DNA from: an uncultured Bacteroidota bacterium
Lineage (GTDB): Bacteria > Bacteroidota > Bacteroidia > JABEUT01
Length of the DNA: 59,673 nt
Assembly: GCA_903916255.1 (NCBI GenBank)
Contig: CAIWVW010000109.1
Location: forward strand, 1-59,673
Direction of reading: 5' to 3'
In this document: positions 32,644-41,204 of the stretch, piece after piece
How positions within the stretch are numbered: position 1 is the first letter of the stretch
Layout of the letters: the number at the start of each line of letters is the position of its first letter
Translations under genes and position numbers: made by a program
The notes under the pieces: model-generated
The model's input: only the letters and a program-made list of their open reading frames with translations
Database searches by the model: none
What the model was told of the DNA's origin: nothing

Positions 32644-33705
32644 ATGAAAAGGGTTGGTTTGTTGTTGTGCGTTCTGTTATTAACAGTGAATTTCAGGCCA
32701 AATAATACAACCACGCCATATCCTTTCCCTATATTATTCTATTTTCCGAAAATGCCAGTTTCTGCGGATAATCCTGTAACAATAGAGGGTGCAGACTTGG
32801 GACGGCATTTATTTTATGACCCAATATTAAGCTCGGACAGCGATATGGCTTGCGCCAGTTGCCATAAGCAGCAATATGCTTTCAGCGATTCGCCTAACCG
32901 CTTCAGTAAGGGAAGAAGCGGGGTATTGATGAAACGCAATACAATGCCGTTATTTAATTTGGCGTGGTATCCGTCATTTTTTTGGGATGGAAGGGCGGCA
33001 ACTATAGAATTGCAGATTTTGCAGCCTGTTAATGCCCATAATGAAATGAATTTATCGTGGATTGCAGCATCTGCAAGGCTTGAAAGAAGCGCTTACTATA
33101 AAACAAAGTTTGAAGAAGTATTTGGAGGCGGGCTTATTGATAGCATAAAAATTACAAAAGCAATTGGCCAGTTTCTAAGGACGCTTATTTCCAATCAATC
33201 GAAATATGACAGGGTTATTGCCGGAAAAGGAAGATTCACCGAGGATGAATATGCGGGATTAATCCTCATGAATGACCAAACAAAAGGTGATTGTTTGCAC
33301 TGCCACACAACCGATGCGGATGCATTAGGCACTACACTTAAATTCAGTAATAATGGGTTGGACACGATTTATAGTCCTGGAAATTATAACGATAAAGGGC
33401 ATGGAGCTGTTACCGGAAGGGAAAGTGACAATGGGAAATTTATTATTCCCTCGCTGCGTAATGTGGCGCTAACTGCCCCATATATGCACGACGGACGTTT
33501 TAAAACGTTGGATGAAGTGCTTGATTTTTACAGCACCGGCGTACACGTAAGCGCCAACGTAGATAACAAAATGGACTTTGCCTATAAAGGTGGTGCCAAA
33601 CTTACAACTATTGAAAAATCACAGATAAAAGCATTTCTTTATACATTGACAGATTCTGTTTTTATTTCCAACCCCGAATTTAGTAATCCGTTTCAAAAGA
33701 AATAG
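32644..33705 (+). CDS. Di-haem cytochrome c peroxidase / MauG-family protein
   Basis: 353 residues with a short hydrophobic N-terminal signal (KRVGLLLCVLLLTVNF). Two c-type haem attachment motifs, CASCH at 70-74 and CLHCH at 217-221, are spaced as in the CCP/MauG family; FSDSPNRFSKGRSG after the first and SLRNVALTAPYMHDGRFKTLDEVLDFY near the C terminus are characteristic. Members reduce hydrogen peroxide or oxidise protein side chains in the periplasm; which applies here cannot be told. It directly follows a T9SS-sorted protein. A distal methionine was not assigned. Confidence 0.93.
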   Translation: MKRVGLLLCVLLLTVNFRPNNTTTPYPFPILFYFPKMPVSADNPVTIEGADLGRHLFYDPILSSDSDMACASCHKQQYAFSDSPNRFSKGRSGVLMKRNTMPLFNLAWYPSFFWDGRAATIELQILQPVNAHNEMNLSWIAASARLERSAYYKTKFEEVFGGGLIDSIKITKAIGQFLRTLISNQSKYDRVIAGKGRFTEDEYAGLILMNDQTKGDCLHCHTTDADALGTTLKFSNNGLDTIYSPGNYNDKGHGAVTGRESDNGKFIIPSLRNVALTAPYMHDGRFKTLDEVLDFYSTGVHVSANVDNKMDFAYKGGAKLTTIEKSQIKAFLYTLTDSVFISNPEFSNPFQKK

Positions 33706-33721
33706 CCGTTAGTTTCATTTA

Positions 33722-35770
33722 CTAATTCTTCAACGTTTCATCCAGCCAACGGTAAAACTCATGCTGCCATAGCAATCCATCTTGCGGTTTTAATACCCAG
33801 TGACCTTCATCTTCCAAATAGAGGAAACGGGCTTTTAGTCCTTTCATCCGGGCTGCCTGGTATGCTTCCATACCTTGCTCCACCGGCACGCGGAAGTCTT
33901 GCTGGCCATGAATTACAAAAATGGGGGTGTTCCATTTATCTACATAATTTTTAGGATTGAATTTCTGGTAATCAACCGGTGTTGGCTTAGCCCAATACGG
34001 CCCTCCTTGTTCCCAGTTGTTAAACCATATTTCCTCTGTGGTTCCAAACATACTTTCCAAATCGAATACTCCATCGTGAGAAATAAACGTTTTGAATCTT
34101 CCGTTATGTATTCCCGCTAAAAAATAAATGGAGTAACCGCCATAACTAGCTCCCACAGCGCCTCTGCGGGTTACATCTACAAACGGCAATTTGGAAATAG
34201 AGTCGATTGCGCTCAGGTAGTCATCCATAGGTTGTCCGCCCCAATCGCGGCTAATTTCCTCATTCCATGCCACACCAAAACCGGGCATACCGCGTCTGCA
34301 AGGGGCAACAATAATATAACCGTTGGCAGCCATCAACTGAAAATTCCAGCGGAAAGAATAAAACTGCGATACGGTAGATTGCGGGCCGCCCTGACAATAC
34401 AGTAAGGTGGGATACTTTTTAGTAGCGTCAAAATCGGGTGGGTAAATAACCCAAACCAATTCCTTTTTGTTATCGGTAGTAGTAACCCAACGCTTCTCAA
34501 TATTACCCATGTGGATTCTATCATAAGCCGCTTTATTGGTGAAGGTAAGTTGAGTAAATGCGCCGGTTTTTAAATCTACTTTATAAACTTCAGCCGCATG
34601 GTTCATATCGGTGCGGGTAACAAGCATACTATTGCCGGATATGCCGAGCATGGCGGTAACATCGAAGTCACCTTTTGTGATTTGCCTCATATGATTAACG
34701 CTATCACTTTGCAAGTCTTTTGGCAGGCTATATTCAAAAAGTTGGTCAGTTCCAAAAGCGTTCTCTAAAAAATAAATTTTACTATTATCCTTGCTCCACT
34801 TCAAAGAGGTAACTGATTCATCCCAAAATGCAGTCAAATCATATGCTTGGCCTTTTTTGAAATCATAAAGCACAATACGGTTCTTGTCGGCTTCATACCC
34901 ATCACGTTTCATACTGAGCCATGCTAACCGGCTTCCGTCAGAGGAAAACACAGGGTAAGTATCATATCCTTTATTCCATTCAGTTAGGTCTTTTGTATTT
35001 CCGGTAGCTAAATCATAGGAATAGAGGTCAGTATTTGTGCTGGTGGCATATTCTTTGCCTGTTTTCTTTTTGGTTACATACACAATTGTCTTACTGTCGG
35101 GGCTCCAGGTCATATCTTCCGCGCCGCCTTCCGGTTGTTGAGGGCAGTAATATGGTTCCATTTTCATAATATCGACAGCTTTCATCATATCAATTTTCCC
35201 TTCGGAATAGGGTGCATAAAATACGTGACCATAGGTTCCATCTTCCCAAGTATCCCAATGACGGTACATCAGGTCATTTATAATGCGGGCGTGGGCTTTT
35301 GGCAGGTTAGGGTAGAGGTCCTCTTTCATTTGGTCGAGCTTCACATTCTTAGTGAAGAGCACCCATTTTCCGTCCGGCGAATATTTTACGTTGTCAATAC
35401 CATCACTGTCATTAGTAAGTTTTATGGCTGCGCTTCCATCCGGATTGGCTTCATACCAGTTGCCTTTATAAACAAATCCCATTTTTCCGGTCGGAGAAAA
35501 CTCCACATTATATTCACTGCCCACAGTGGTTGTGAGTTGTTTTGCATCGCCGCCTGCAACGGGGACAGAGTACAAATTCCTTTCCCCTTTATCGGATGTA
35601 ACATCATAATAAGTAACACCATAAATTACATTTTTTCCATCCGGTGAAACTGTTTCTCCGCCCACTCTGCCAAGCTGCCAAAGTAATTCCGGAGTCATTA
35701 CATTTTGGGCATAACTAATAGTGGAAAGTGAAAAACTTAAAGCGAGAATTGGAAGAATATTCTTTTTCAT
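33722..35770 (-). CDS. S9-family prolyl oligopeptidase-type serine peptidase
   Basis: 682 residues. Signal peptide KKNILPILALSFSLSTISYAQ, an N-terminal seven-bladed propeller built of PD40/WD40-like repeats (about 40-400, e.g. YSPDGKWVLFTKN, WSPDSKTIVYVTKK, FSSDGSRLAWLSMKRDGYEADK), and a C-terminal alpha/beta-hydrolase with the nucleophile S542 in GASYGGYS, the acid in HGQQDFRVPVEQG and the histidine in EDEGHW. It cleaves short peptides in the periplasm; dipeptidyl- or acylaminoacyl-peptidase activity is possible. The gene is convergent with the haem protein gene and divergent from tilS. Confidence 0.95.
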   Translation of the reverse strand: MKKNILPILALSFSLSTISYAQNVMTPELLWQLGRVGGETVSPDGKNVIYGVTYYDVTSDKGERNLYSVPVAGGDAKQLTTTVGSEYNVEFSPTGKMGFVYKGNWYEANPDGSAAIKLTNDSDGIDNVKYSPDGKWVLFTKNVKLDQMKEDLYPNLPKAHARIINDLMYRHWDTWEDGTYGHVFYAPYSEGKIDMMKAVDIMKMEPYYCPQQPEGGAEDMTWSPDSKTIVYVTKKKTGKEYATSTNTDLYSYDLATGNTKDLTEWNKGYDTYPVFSSDGSRLAWLSMKRDGYEADKNRIVLYDFKKGQAYDLTAFWDESVTSLKWSKDNSKIYFLENAFGTDQLFEYSLPKDLQSDSVNHMRQITKGDFDVTAMLGISGNSMLVTRTDMNHAAEVYKVDLKTGAFTQLTFTNKAAYDRIHMGNIEKRWVTTTDNKKELVWVIYPPDFDATKKYPTLLYCQGGPQSTVSQFYSFRWNFQLMAANGYIIVAPCRRGMPGFGVAWNEEISRDWGGQPMDDYLSAIDSISKLPFVDVTRRGAVGASYGGYSIYFLAGIHNGRFKTFISHDGVFDLESMFGTTEEIWFNNWEQGGPYWAKPTPVDYQKFNPKNYVDKWNTPIFVIHGQQDFRVPVEQGMEAYQAARMKGLKARFLYLEDEGHWVLKPQDGLLWQHEFYRWLDETLKN

Positions 35771-35846
35771 ATAATTATTTTGATGCGGCTAAGATATGGA
35801 AATGTTGGATGGCAGCGAATAGCATACCTCTCAATTCGCATTTTCT

Positions 35847-35854
35847 TACTTTTG
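35847..35854 (+). promoter_or_regulatory. Candidate -7 box (TACTTTTG) of the tilS run
   Basis: TACTTTTG fits TAnnTTTG exactly and ends 8 bp before the tilS ATG at 35863, in the 92-bp divergent gap with the S9 peptidase gene. It supports the internal ATG over the longer open frame, and predicts a leaderless or nearly leaderless transcript. Confidence 0.5.
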
Positions 35855-35862
35855 TGCCTGTT

Positions 35863-37209
35863 ATGTTAAAAGCTTTTCAAAAACAACTATTATCCTTAGA
35901 AAACAACCCTGCCGGTAAAAAATTCCTGCTGGCTGTAAGTGGTGGGCTCGATTCGGTTGTTATTACTGAACTGTTCGGACTTTCAGCATTTAGCTTTGGA
36001 ATTGCACATTGCAATTTTCAGCTAAGGGGAAAAGAATCAAATGGGGATGAAAACTTTGTTAAGAAGCTGGCTGACAAATCTAATGTGTCTTTCTTTTCAG
36101 TAAAGTTTGACACAGAAGAATTCTGTAAGGAAAATAAAGTTTCCATACAAATGGGGGCAAGGCAACTGCGCTATGAATGGCTGGAAGAAGTAAGGAAAAA
36201 AAATAAATTCGATTATATAGTTACAGCGCATCATGCCGATGATTCCATTGAGACTTTTTTTATAAATCTTATGCGGGGAACGGGTATTGCGGGCTTAAAA
36301 GGAATAGCACCAAAAAATGGAAATACTATCCGGCCCATGCTCGGTTTTTACCGGAAGGAAATTGAGCAGTTTTCAAAAAAAAATAAATTGAAATGGCGGG
36401 AGGATAGCAGCAATAAGGGTGATAAATATGAGCGTAACCGAATCAGGCATCATGTGGTTCCCATGCTTGAAAAGGTGAATGAAAATGCAAAAAAGAATAT
36501 TCTGCAAAGTATAGATATGCTTTCATCGGCAGAACAAATTTATAGAGATGCAATAAAGGACAAAACAAGTGCGTTTGTAAAGAAAAGTAAAACAGCAATG
36601 GAAGTGGACTTTGGTTTGTTTACAAAGAATAAAAATGCAGCGCTTTATCTGTATGAAATTATTAAGGAGTTTGGTTTTGGATTTGAACAAGCTGCATTAA
36701 TAGAGGCTTGTATAAATACGGAGCAGCATACGGGTAAAATATTCTATTCGGCCTCACATCGGATGATAATTGACAGAAAGTCGTTAACTATTACTTCCCA
36801 AAAATTGGAAACGGAGAAGAATTTTAGGGTGGGTCCCGGATTTAAAATGATTAATTTGGGTGATACATATTGCTGGTTTGAAAAGTTAAAAAAAACTAAA
36901 AACTTTAAACCCGCTCCATCCTCTGAAATTGCGGCATTGGATTTCGATAAACTCACTTTCCCTTTAGAAGTAAGGAAATGGGAGCAGGGAGACCGCTTTT
37001 ATCCGTTAGGTATGGCAAACTCCAAAAAAGTGAGTGATTTTTTAATCGATAATAAGGTGTCAATACTTGAAAAAGAAGAGGTTTATGTGCTTGTTTCAAA
37101 TGGGGAAATAGCCTGGATAATAGGTAAGCGTATAGATGAAAGATTTAAAGTTACCGCTGCAACGAAAAACTTATATCTTTGTAAATTACAAAACGCAATC
37201 GCCCTATGA
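35863..37209 (+). CDS. tilS: tRNA(Ile)-lysidine synthetase
   Basis: 448 residues from ATG 35863; the frame is open to 35728, but those extra 45 codons overlap the divergent S9 peptidase start and a -7-like box. TilS attaches lysine to C34 of tRNA-Ile(CAU), making lysidine so that it reads AUA codons; essential. The PP-loop ATP motif SGGLDS is at residues 26-31. Other N-terminal motifs are HCNFQLRGKESNGDE, TAHHADDSIETFFINLMRGTG and REDSSNKGDKYERNRIRH, and the C-terminal TilS domain contains RKWEQGDRFYPLG and KKVSDFLID. It overlaps the following 95-aa gene by 4 bp (ATGA). Confidence 0.95.
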   Translation: MLKAFQKQLLSLENNPAGKKFLLAVSGGLDSVVITELFGLSAFSFGIAHCNFQLRGKESNGDENFVKKLADKSNVSFFSVKFDTEEFCKENKVSIQMGARQLRYEWLEEVRKKNKFDYIVTAHHADDSIETFFINLMRGTGIAGLKGIAPKNGNTIRPMLGFYRKEIEQFSKKNKLKWREDSSNKGDKYERNRIRHHVVPMLEKVNENAKKNILQSIDMLSSAEQIYRDAIKDKTSAFVKKSKTAMEVDFGLFTKNKNAALYLYEIIKEFGFGFEQAALIEACINTEQHTGKIFYSASHRMIIDRKSLTITSQKLETEKNFRVGPGFKMINLGDTYCWFEKLKKTKNFKPAPSSEIAALDFDKLTFPLEVRKWEQGDRFYPLGMANSKKVSDFLIDNKVSILEKEEVYVLVSNGEIAWIIGKRIDERFKVTAATKNLYLCKLQNAIAL

Positions 37210-37493
37210 ATGCAGCAACTAATGCCTTGTTAGTAGACAAGGAAATAATAGGAAACTTACATTTCCCGGCCGAAGAAGTACTTTCTTCCGGTGACTACAA
37301 ACAAAAAAGAGAGTATGAACTGGAACGGGCAGCCTCTTTGGGAACCGATAAGGTTAAAATAAAAATACTTTTTGAAGATGCTGAAGGGCTGAAACAGGTT
37401 GAAACTACTGTTTGGGCCGTAACCAAAGAACGTGTTGTGCTTAAGCATGGCGCAACCATTCCTATTAACCGAATCCACGAAATCAAGATATAG
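37206..37493 (+). CDS. Small cytoplasmic protein of unknown function, coupled to tilS
   Basis: 95 residues. The ATG overlaps the tilS stop (ATGA), and DsbD starts 3 bp after its stop, so it is embedded in a translation-coupled run. The C-terminal half (KVKIKILFEDAEGLKQVETTVWAVTKERVVLKHGATIPINRIHEIKI) looks like a small five-strand barrel, similar in pattern to Rof- or Sm-like RNA-binding folds; this is a weak inference. No signal peptide or membrane segment. I do not recognise the family by name. Confidence 0.8.
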   Translation: MNAATNALLVDKEIIGNLHFPAEEVLSSGDYKQKREYELERAASLGTDKVKIKILFEDAEGLKQVETTVWAVTKERVVLKHGATIPINRIHEIKI

Positions 37494-37496
37494 TTT

Positions 37497-39512
37497 ATGC
37501 ATCTATTGGTAAGGAGAATTTTTACAGGACTGTTATTATTTGTTGTTTTTTCTGCAAATGCACAATTAGTCGACCCTCTGAAATGGTGGAGTGCGTCGCA
37601 AAAGCAGGTTAACGATTCGGAATATTTAATTACCCTGCATTGCAATGTGGCTAAAGGATGGCATACCTATTCGCAATATTCCGACAGCACAGGAGCTACC
37701 CCTATGGCGTTTACGTATACTTCCACCCCCGATTACAAGCGGGATGGCAAAACCATAGATGATTCCTGTATTACCAAGTATGATTCTGTTTTCAGGTGCG
37801 TGGTGAAATATTTTCCCAAGCCCTGCGATTTTACCCAGAAAATAATTGTCCGCAATTTTAACGGTTTTACGGTGAAAGGAAATGTATATTTTCAGGCATG
37901 TAATGAAGGTCAGTGCCTTCCTCCGAAAGAATATGATTTCAGTATAAATATTCCGCCCACTGCTCCACCAAAACACGGTGGTTCAGGCTATTTATGGATT
38001 TGGCTTCTTGGTTTCCTTGGCGGATTGACAGCACTAATTACTCCCTGTGTTTTTCCAATGATTCCGCTTACGGTAAGCTTCTTTACCAAACGGGCATCTG
38101 CGCATCATAAACGTGCAGGAGCAGGGCCTTATATATATGCCTTGTGCATTATTTTAATTTATGTGCTTTTAGGCGGATTGATAACTGCCCTCTGGGGTTC
38201 ATCGGGCTTATATGTTATTGCCAGTAACGGGTGGGTAAATCTTATTTTCTTTATAGTTTTCATCATTTTCGGGTTTTCATTTCTCGGTGCGTTTGAAATT
38301 ACCTTGCCAAGTTCATGGCTGAACAAAACCGACTCTGCTTCTGAACGGGGTGGATTGGTCGGGATTTTCTTCATGGCGCTTACACTTTGCATTGTTTCCT
38401 TTTCTTGCACAGGGCCTATATTGGGTGCTTTACTGGCCGGGGTTTCTCAAAGCGGCGGCTATTGGAGCCTTATGGTTGGTATGTTTGGCTTTTCTGTTGC
38501 TATGGCATTACCATTTGCGGTGTTTGCAGCTGTTCCTAATTTATTGGCAAAAATGCCAAAATCGGGCGGATGGTTAAACAGCGTAAAGGTGGTGTTGGGG
38601 TTATTGGAAATTGCTTTCTCGCTCAAATTCCTTTCCAATGCAGATTTGGTTGGCTTGCATATTAAATGGCTGCATTTTCACATTAACGGGCCTATGGGTA
38701 TATTGAGACGTGAAATATTTGTGGCCATTTGGATTGTGATGTTTATGATTACAGGATTTTACCTGCTTGGCAAATTAAAGTTCCACCACGATTCTGAATT
38801 AAAACACATCAGCATTTTCAGATTGGTGCTCGCTGTCTTTGCTTTTGCCTTTTCGCTCTATCTGATTCCGGGTTTGTTTGGCGCTCCTTTAAAGCTTTTA
38901 AGCGGATTCCCGCCACCCTCATCTTATTCCGAAGGTTGGAGCATAGCTTCAGTGTCTGGCCAGGGAAGTAAGGAGGATACATCAAAAAAGATTGTTGCTA
39001 AAACTGCAAGCGTGCATGGCTGCCCTCCCAACATTAATTGCCTTCACGATTACGATGAGGCCGTTGCAACAGCTAAACAATTAAACAGGCCAATAATGAT
39101 TGACTTTACCGGTAATTCATGCGTAAATTGCAGGAAGATGGAAGAAACCGTTTGGTCCGACCCATCTATTTATACTATTATTAATAATGACTTTGTGCTT
39201 GTATCGCTTTACTGTGATGACCAGAACGAGTTGCCCGACGATAAGAAAAGTATATCAAAATATGATGGTTCAAAAATTGAAACGGAGGGTCAAAAATGGA
39301 CAGATATAGAATCGAATCTTTATAAAAGCAATACACAGCCCCTCTATGTGCTGGTAGATGCAGATGGAAATTTGCTCGATAAGCGCGGCTATACGCCTGA
39401 CATAGCAGAATACAAACAATTTTTGGAAGGCGGAAAGGCAGCATTTAAAGCCAAATTGCAAAGCAGCCAGAACCCGATATTTAAATCGAATTCCAACGTA
39501 AGTCTTAATTAA
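37497..39512 (+). CDS. dsbD: Thiol:disulfide interchange protein DsbD
   Basis: 671 residues. It carries electrons from cytoplasmic thioredoxin across the inner membrane to periplasmic disulfide isomerases and cytochrome c maturation. Three parts are visible: a signal peptide and N-terminal immunoglobulin-like domain (residues 24-150, with AKGWHTYSQ and FQACNEGQCLPP); a transmembrane CcdA-like domain of about eight helices (160-465) with TPCVFPMIPLTVSF and SFSCTGPILGALL, each holding one redox cysteine; and a C-terminal thioredoxin domain with C542-V-N-C545 in FTGNSCVNCRKME. In the N-terminal domain, a Cys pair is plausible but not certain. Confidence 0.95.
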   Translation: MHLLVRRIFTGLLLFVVFSANAQLVDPLKWWSASQKQVNDSEYLITLHCNVAKGWHTYSQYSDSTGATPMAFTYTSTPDYKRDGKTIDDSCITKYDSVFRCVVKYFPKPCDFTQKIIVRNFNGFTVKGNVYFQACNEGQCLPPKEYDFSINIPPTAPPKHGGSGYLWIWLLGFLGGLTALITPCVFPMIPLTVSFFTKRASAHHKRAGAGPYIYALCIILIYVLLGGLITALWGSSGLYVIASNGWVNLIFFIVFIIFGFSFLGAFEITLPSSWLNKTDSASERGGLVGIFFMALTLCIVSFSCTGPILGALLAGVSQSGGYWSLMVGMFGFSVAMALPFAVFAAVPNLLAKMPKSGGWLNSVKVVLGLLEIAFSLKFLSNADLVGLHIKWLHFHINGPMGILRREIFVAIWIVMFMITGFYLLGKLKFHHDSELKHISIFRLVLAVFAFAFSLYLIPGLFGAPLKLLSGFPPPSSYSEGWSIASVSGQGSKEDTSKKIVAKTASVHGCPPNINCLHDYDEAVATAKQLNRPIMIDFTGNSCVNCRKMEETVWSDPSIYTIINNDFVLVSLYCDDQNELPDDKKSISKYDGSKIETEGQKWTDIESNLYKSNTQPLYVLVDADGNLLDKRGYTPDIAEYKQFLEGGKAAFKAKLQSSQNPIFKSNSNVSLN

Positions 39513-39526
39513 TACATCTACTACAG

Positions 39527-41110
39527 GTGCAGATAAAACAGGCCATCCGGCAAATTTGGGACGAAAAGCCGCTTGTATTAATATTGTTTCTCGGTATATT
39601 TTTTAGAATCATTGCTGTCATATTTTCTAAGGGCTTTGCTTTTCACGACGATGAATTTTTAGTGCTCGACCCCGCAGGTTCTTGGGTTGATGGTTTCGAT
39701 TACAATGCATGGCTGGGCGGCCGTGCCGAGATGAACCATGCACCTGAAGGACCTAGTTTATTTTTCCCCGGAATCCATTATTTTATTTTGAAATACCTTA
39801 AATGGAGGGGCATAATGGACCCGCAATACAAAATGTATATCCTCCGTTCCATAATGGCGCTGTGGTCTCTTATAACCATAGTGGTTGGATATAAGATTAC
39901 CGATTTTTTTGCCGGTAAAAAAGTAGCCCGCCAAGCCGGAATATTACTCGCTATTTTGTGGTTCTATCCCATGCTTAGTGTGCGCAATCTGGTGGAGATG
40001 TTTTGCATTCCGCCGCTTATATTGGCTACATGGTTTGCTATTAATCCGAAAAGAAAAGACAGATTAATTACCTATCTCTGGATTGGCCTCCTCTGTGGAA
40101 TAGCTTTTAACACTCGTTTTCAGACCTCTATGTTTACGGGCGGTTTAGGGTTGGTGGTTATGTTCCGTAAAAATGAACAATCAATTTCACATCGGGTAAA
40201 ACAAGTTTTACTGTTTGGATTCTCTTTTATAGCTGCCGTGGTAGCTGTTCAAGGGGTGGTCGATATGTTTATATGGGGAAAACCTTTTGCAGAATTCACC
40301 GCCTATATAAAGTATAATATCGATAACTCCCGAGGCTATCCGAATGGCCCTTGGTATAACTACTTCCTTGTGGTAGGTGGAATTTTGGTGCCGCCAATAA
40401 GTTTGTTCCTTATGTTTGGATATTTCCGTTCATGGAAAAAATACACCATACTTTTCCTGCCGGCGTTTTGTTTCTTTTTGTTTCACTCCGCATTCCCGAA
40501 TAAGCAGGAGAGGTTTATCCTTCCTATGGTTCCGTTTGTAATTATTTTGGGTAGCATAGGGTGGAACGAATTTCTGCAAACATCCAAATACTGGCAAAAA
40601 CATCCGGGAATATTAAAAGGTTGCTGGACTTTTTTCTGGGTATTGAATTTAATTGCATTGCCTATTGTATCCACAATGTATACCAAAAGGAGCAGGGTGG
40701 AGAGCATGTACTATCTCTATTGCCAAAAAGATTTAAGAAACTATATGGTGGAAGAAAGTTACAGGGGCGATGCTACACAGGAGCCTATGTTTTATACCGG
40801 GAAATGGTATTTCCATCCAAGGGAAATTACAAACGAGCACTCACTTTTGGAGGATTATCAGTATTTGCAAACGGTGCCCGATACGTTATACCATCCCAAC
40901 TATGTGCTCTTTTTCGGAACTGAAAATATTGACGCACGTATTGCCGCTTTTAAGAAAATGTATCCGGTGATGACGTATAAAGCTACCATTGAACCGAGTT
41001 ACCTTGATTTATTAATCTGCAAACTCAATCCTATCAACCGGAATGAAACGGTGTATATTTATAAGTTTGATGATAAGGTGGTGAATTTGTCAAATACGGC
41101 TGGGAAATAA
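39527..41110 (+). CDS. GT22-like polytopic mannosyltransferase-type glycosyltransferase (paralogue of 8400-9881)
   Basis: 527 residues from a GTG start 14 bp after dsbD. About ten hydrophobic segments. The first loop FSKGFAFHDDEFLVLDPAGSW carries the acidic GT-C catalytic motif, aligned with FSKGFYQADEHYQILEF of the paralogue at 8400-9881; YPMLSVRNLVEMF and HSAFPNKQERFILPMVPFVIILG match the conserved later motifs of the same family. Likely uses a lipid-linked sugar at the periplasmic face of the inner membrane; substrate unknown. The C-terminal 130 residues are soluble and unassigned. Last gene of the tilS-dsbD run. Confidence 0.82.
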   Translation: MQIKQAIRQIWDEKPLVLILFLGIFFRIIAVIFSKGFAFHDDEFLVLDPAGSWVDGFDYNAWLGGRAEMNHAPEGPSLFFPGIHYFILKYLKWRGIMDPQYKMYILRSIMALWSLITIVVGYKITDFFAGKKVARQAGILLAILWFYPMLSVRNLVEMFCIPPLILATWFAINPKRKDRLITYLWIGLLCGIAFNTRFQTSMFTGGLGLVVMFRKNEQSISHRVKQVLLFGFSFIAAVVAVQGVVDMFIWGKPFAEFTAYIKYNIDNSRGYPNGPWYNYFLVVGGILVPPISLFLMFGYFRSWKKYTILFLPAFCFFLFHSAFPNKQERFILPMVPFVIILGSIGWNEFLQTSKYWQKHPGILKGCWTFFWVLNLIALPIVSTMYTKRSRVESMYYLYCQKDLRNYMVEESYRGDATQEPMFYTGKWYFHPREITNEHSLLEDYQYLQTVPDTLYHPNYVLFFGTENIDARIAAFKKMYPVMTYKATIEPSYLDLLICKLNPINRNETVYIYKFDDKVVNLSNTAGK

Positions 41111-41123
41111 AAGATAGCCTGAT

Positions 41124-41159
41124 GAGATTGTTATTCTAAGCGGAGTGAAGAATATCTAA
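41124..41159. repeat. Degenerate copy of a widespread intergenic repeat (TGTCATTCTGAGCGGAGTGAAGAATCT type)
   Basis: The sequence GAGATTGTTATTCTAAGCGG followed by AGTGAAGAATATCTAA resembles, with several changes, the GAGATTGTCATTCTGAGCG...GAAGAATCT repeat found between genes of many unrelated bacteria. Single copy here, in a convergent gap. Identification is from memory. Confidence 0.45.
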
Positions 41160-41204
41160 GTTATAAAGATGTTTCTTTCCATTCAAGTTGAAAGAATAGT
41201 AGTT

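Noticed and set aside
35728-35862. N-terminal extension of TilS by 45 residues
   Set aside because: The extension overlaps the divergent S9 peptidase start, does not resemble TilS, and is interrupted by a promoter-like TACTTTTG directly before ATG 35863.
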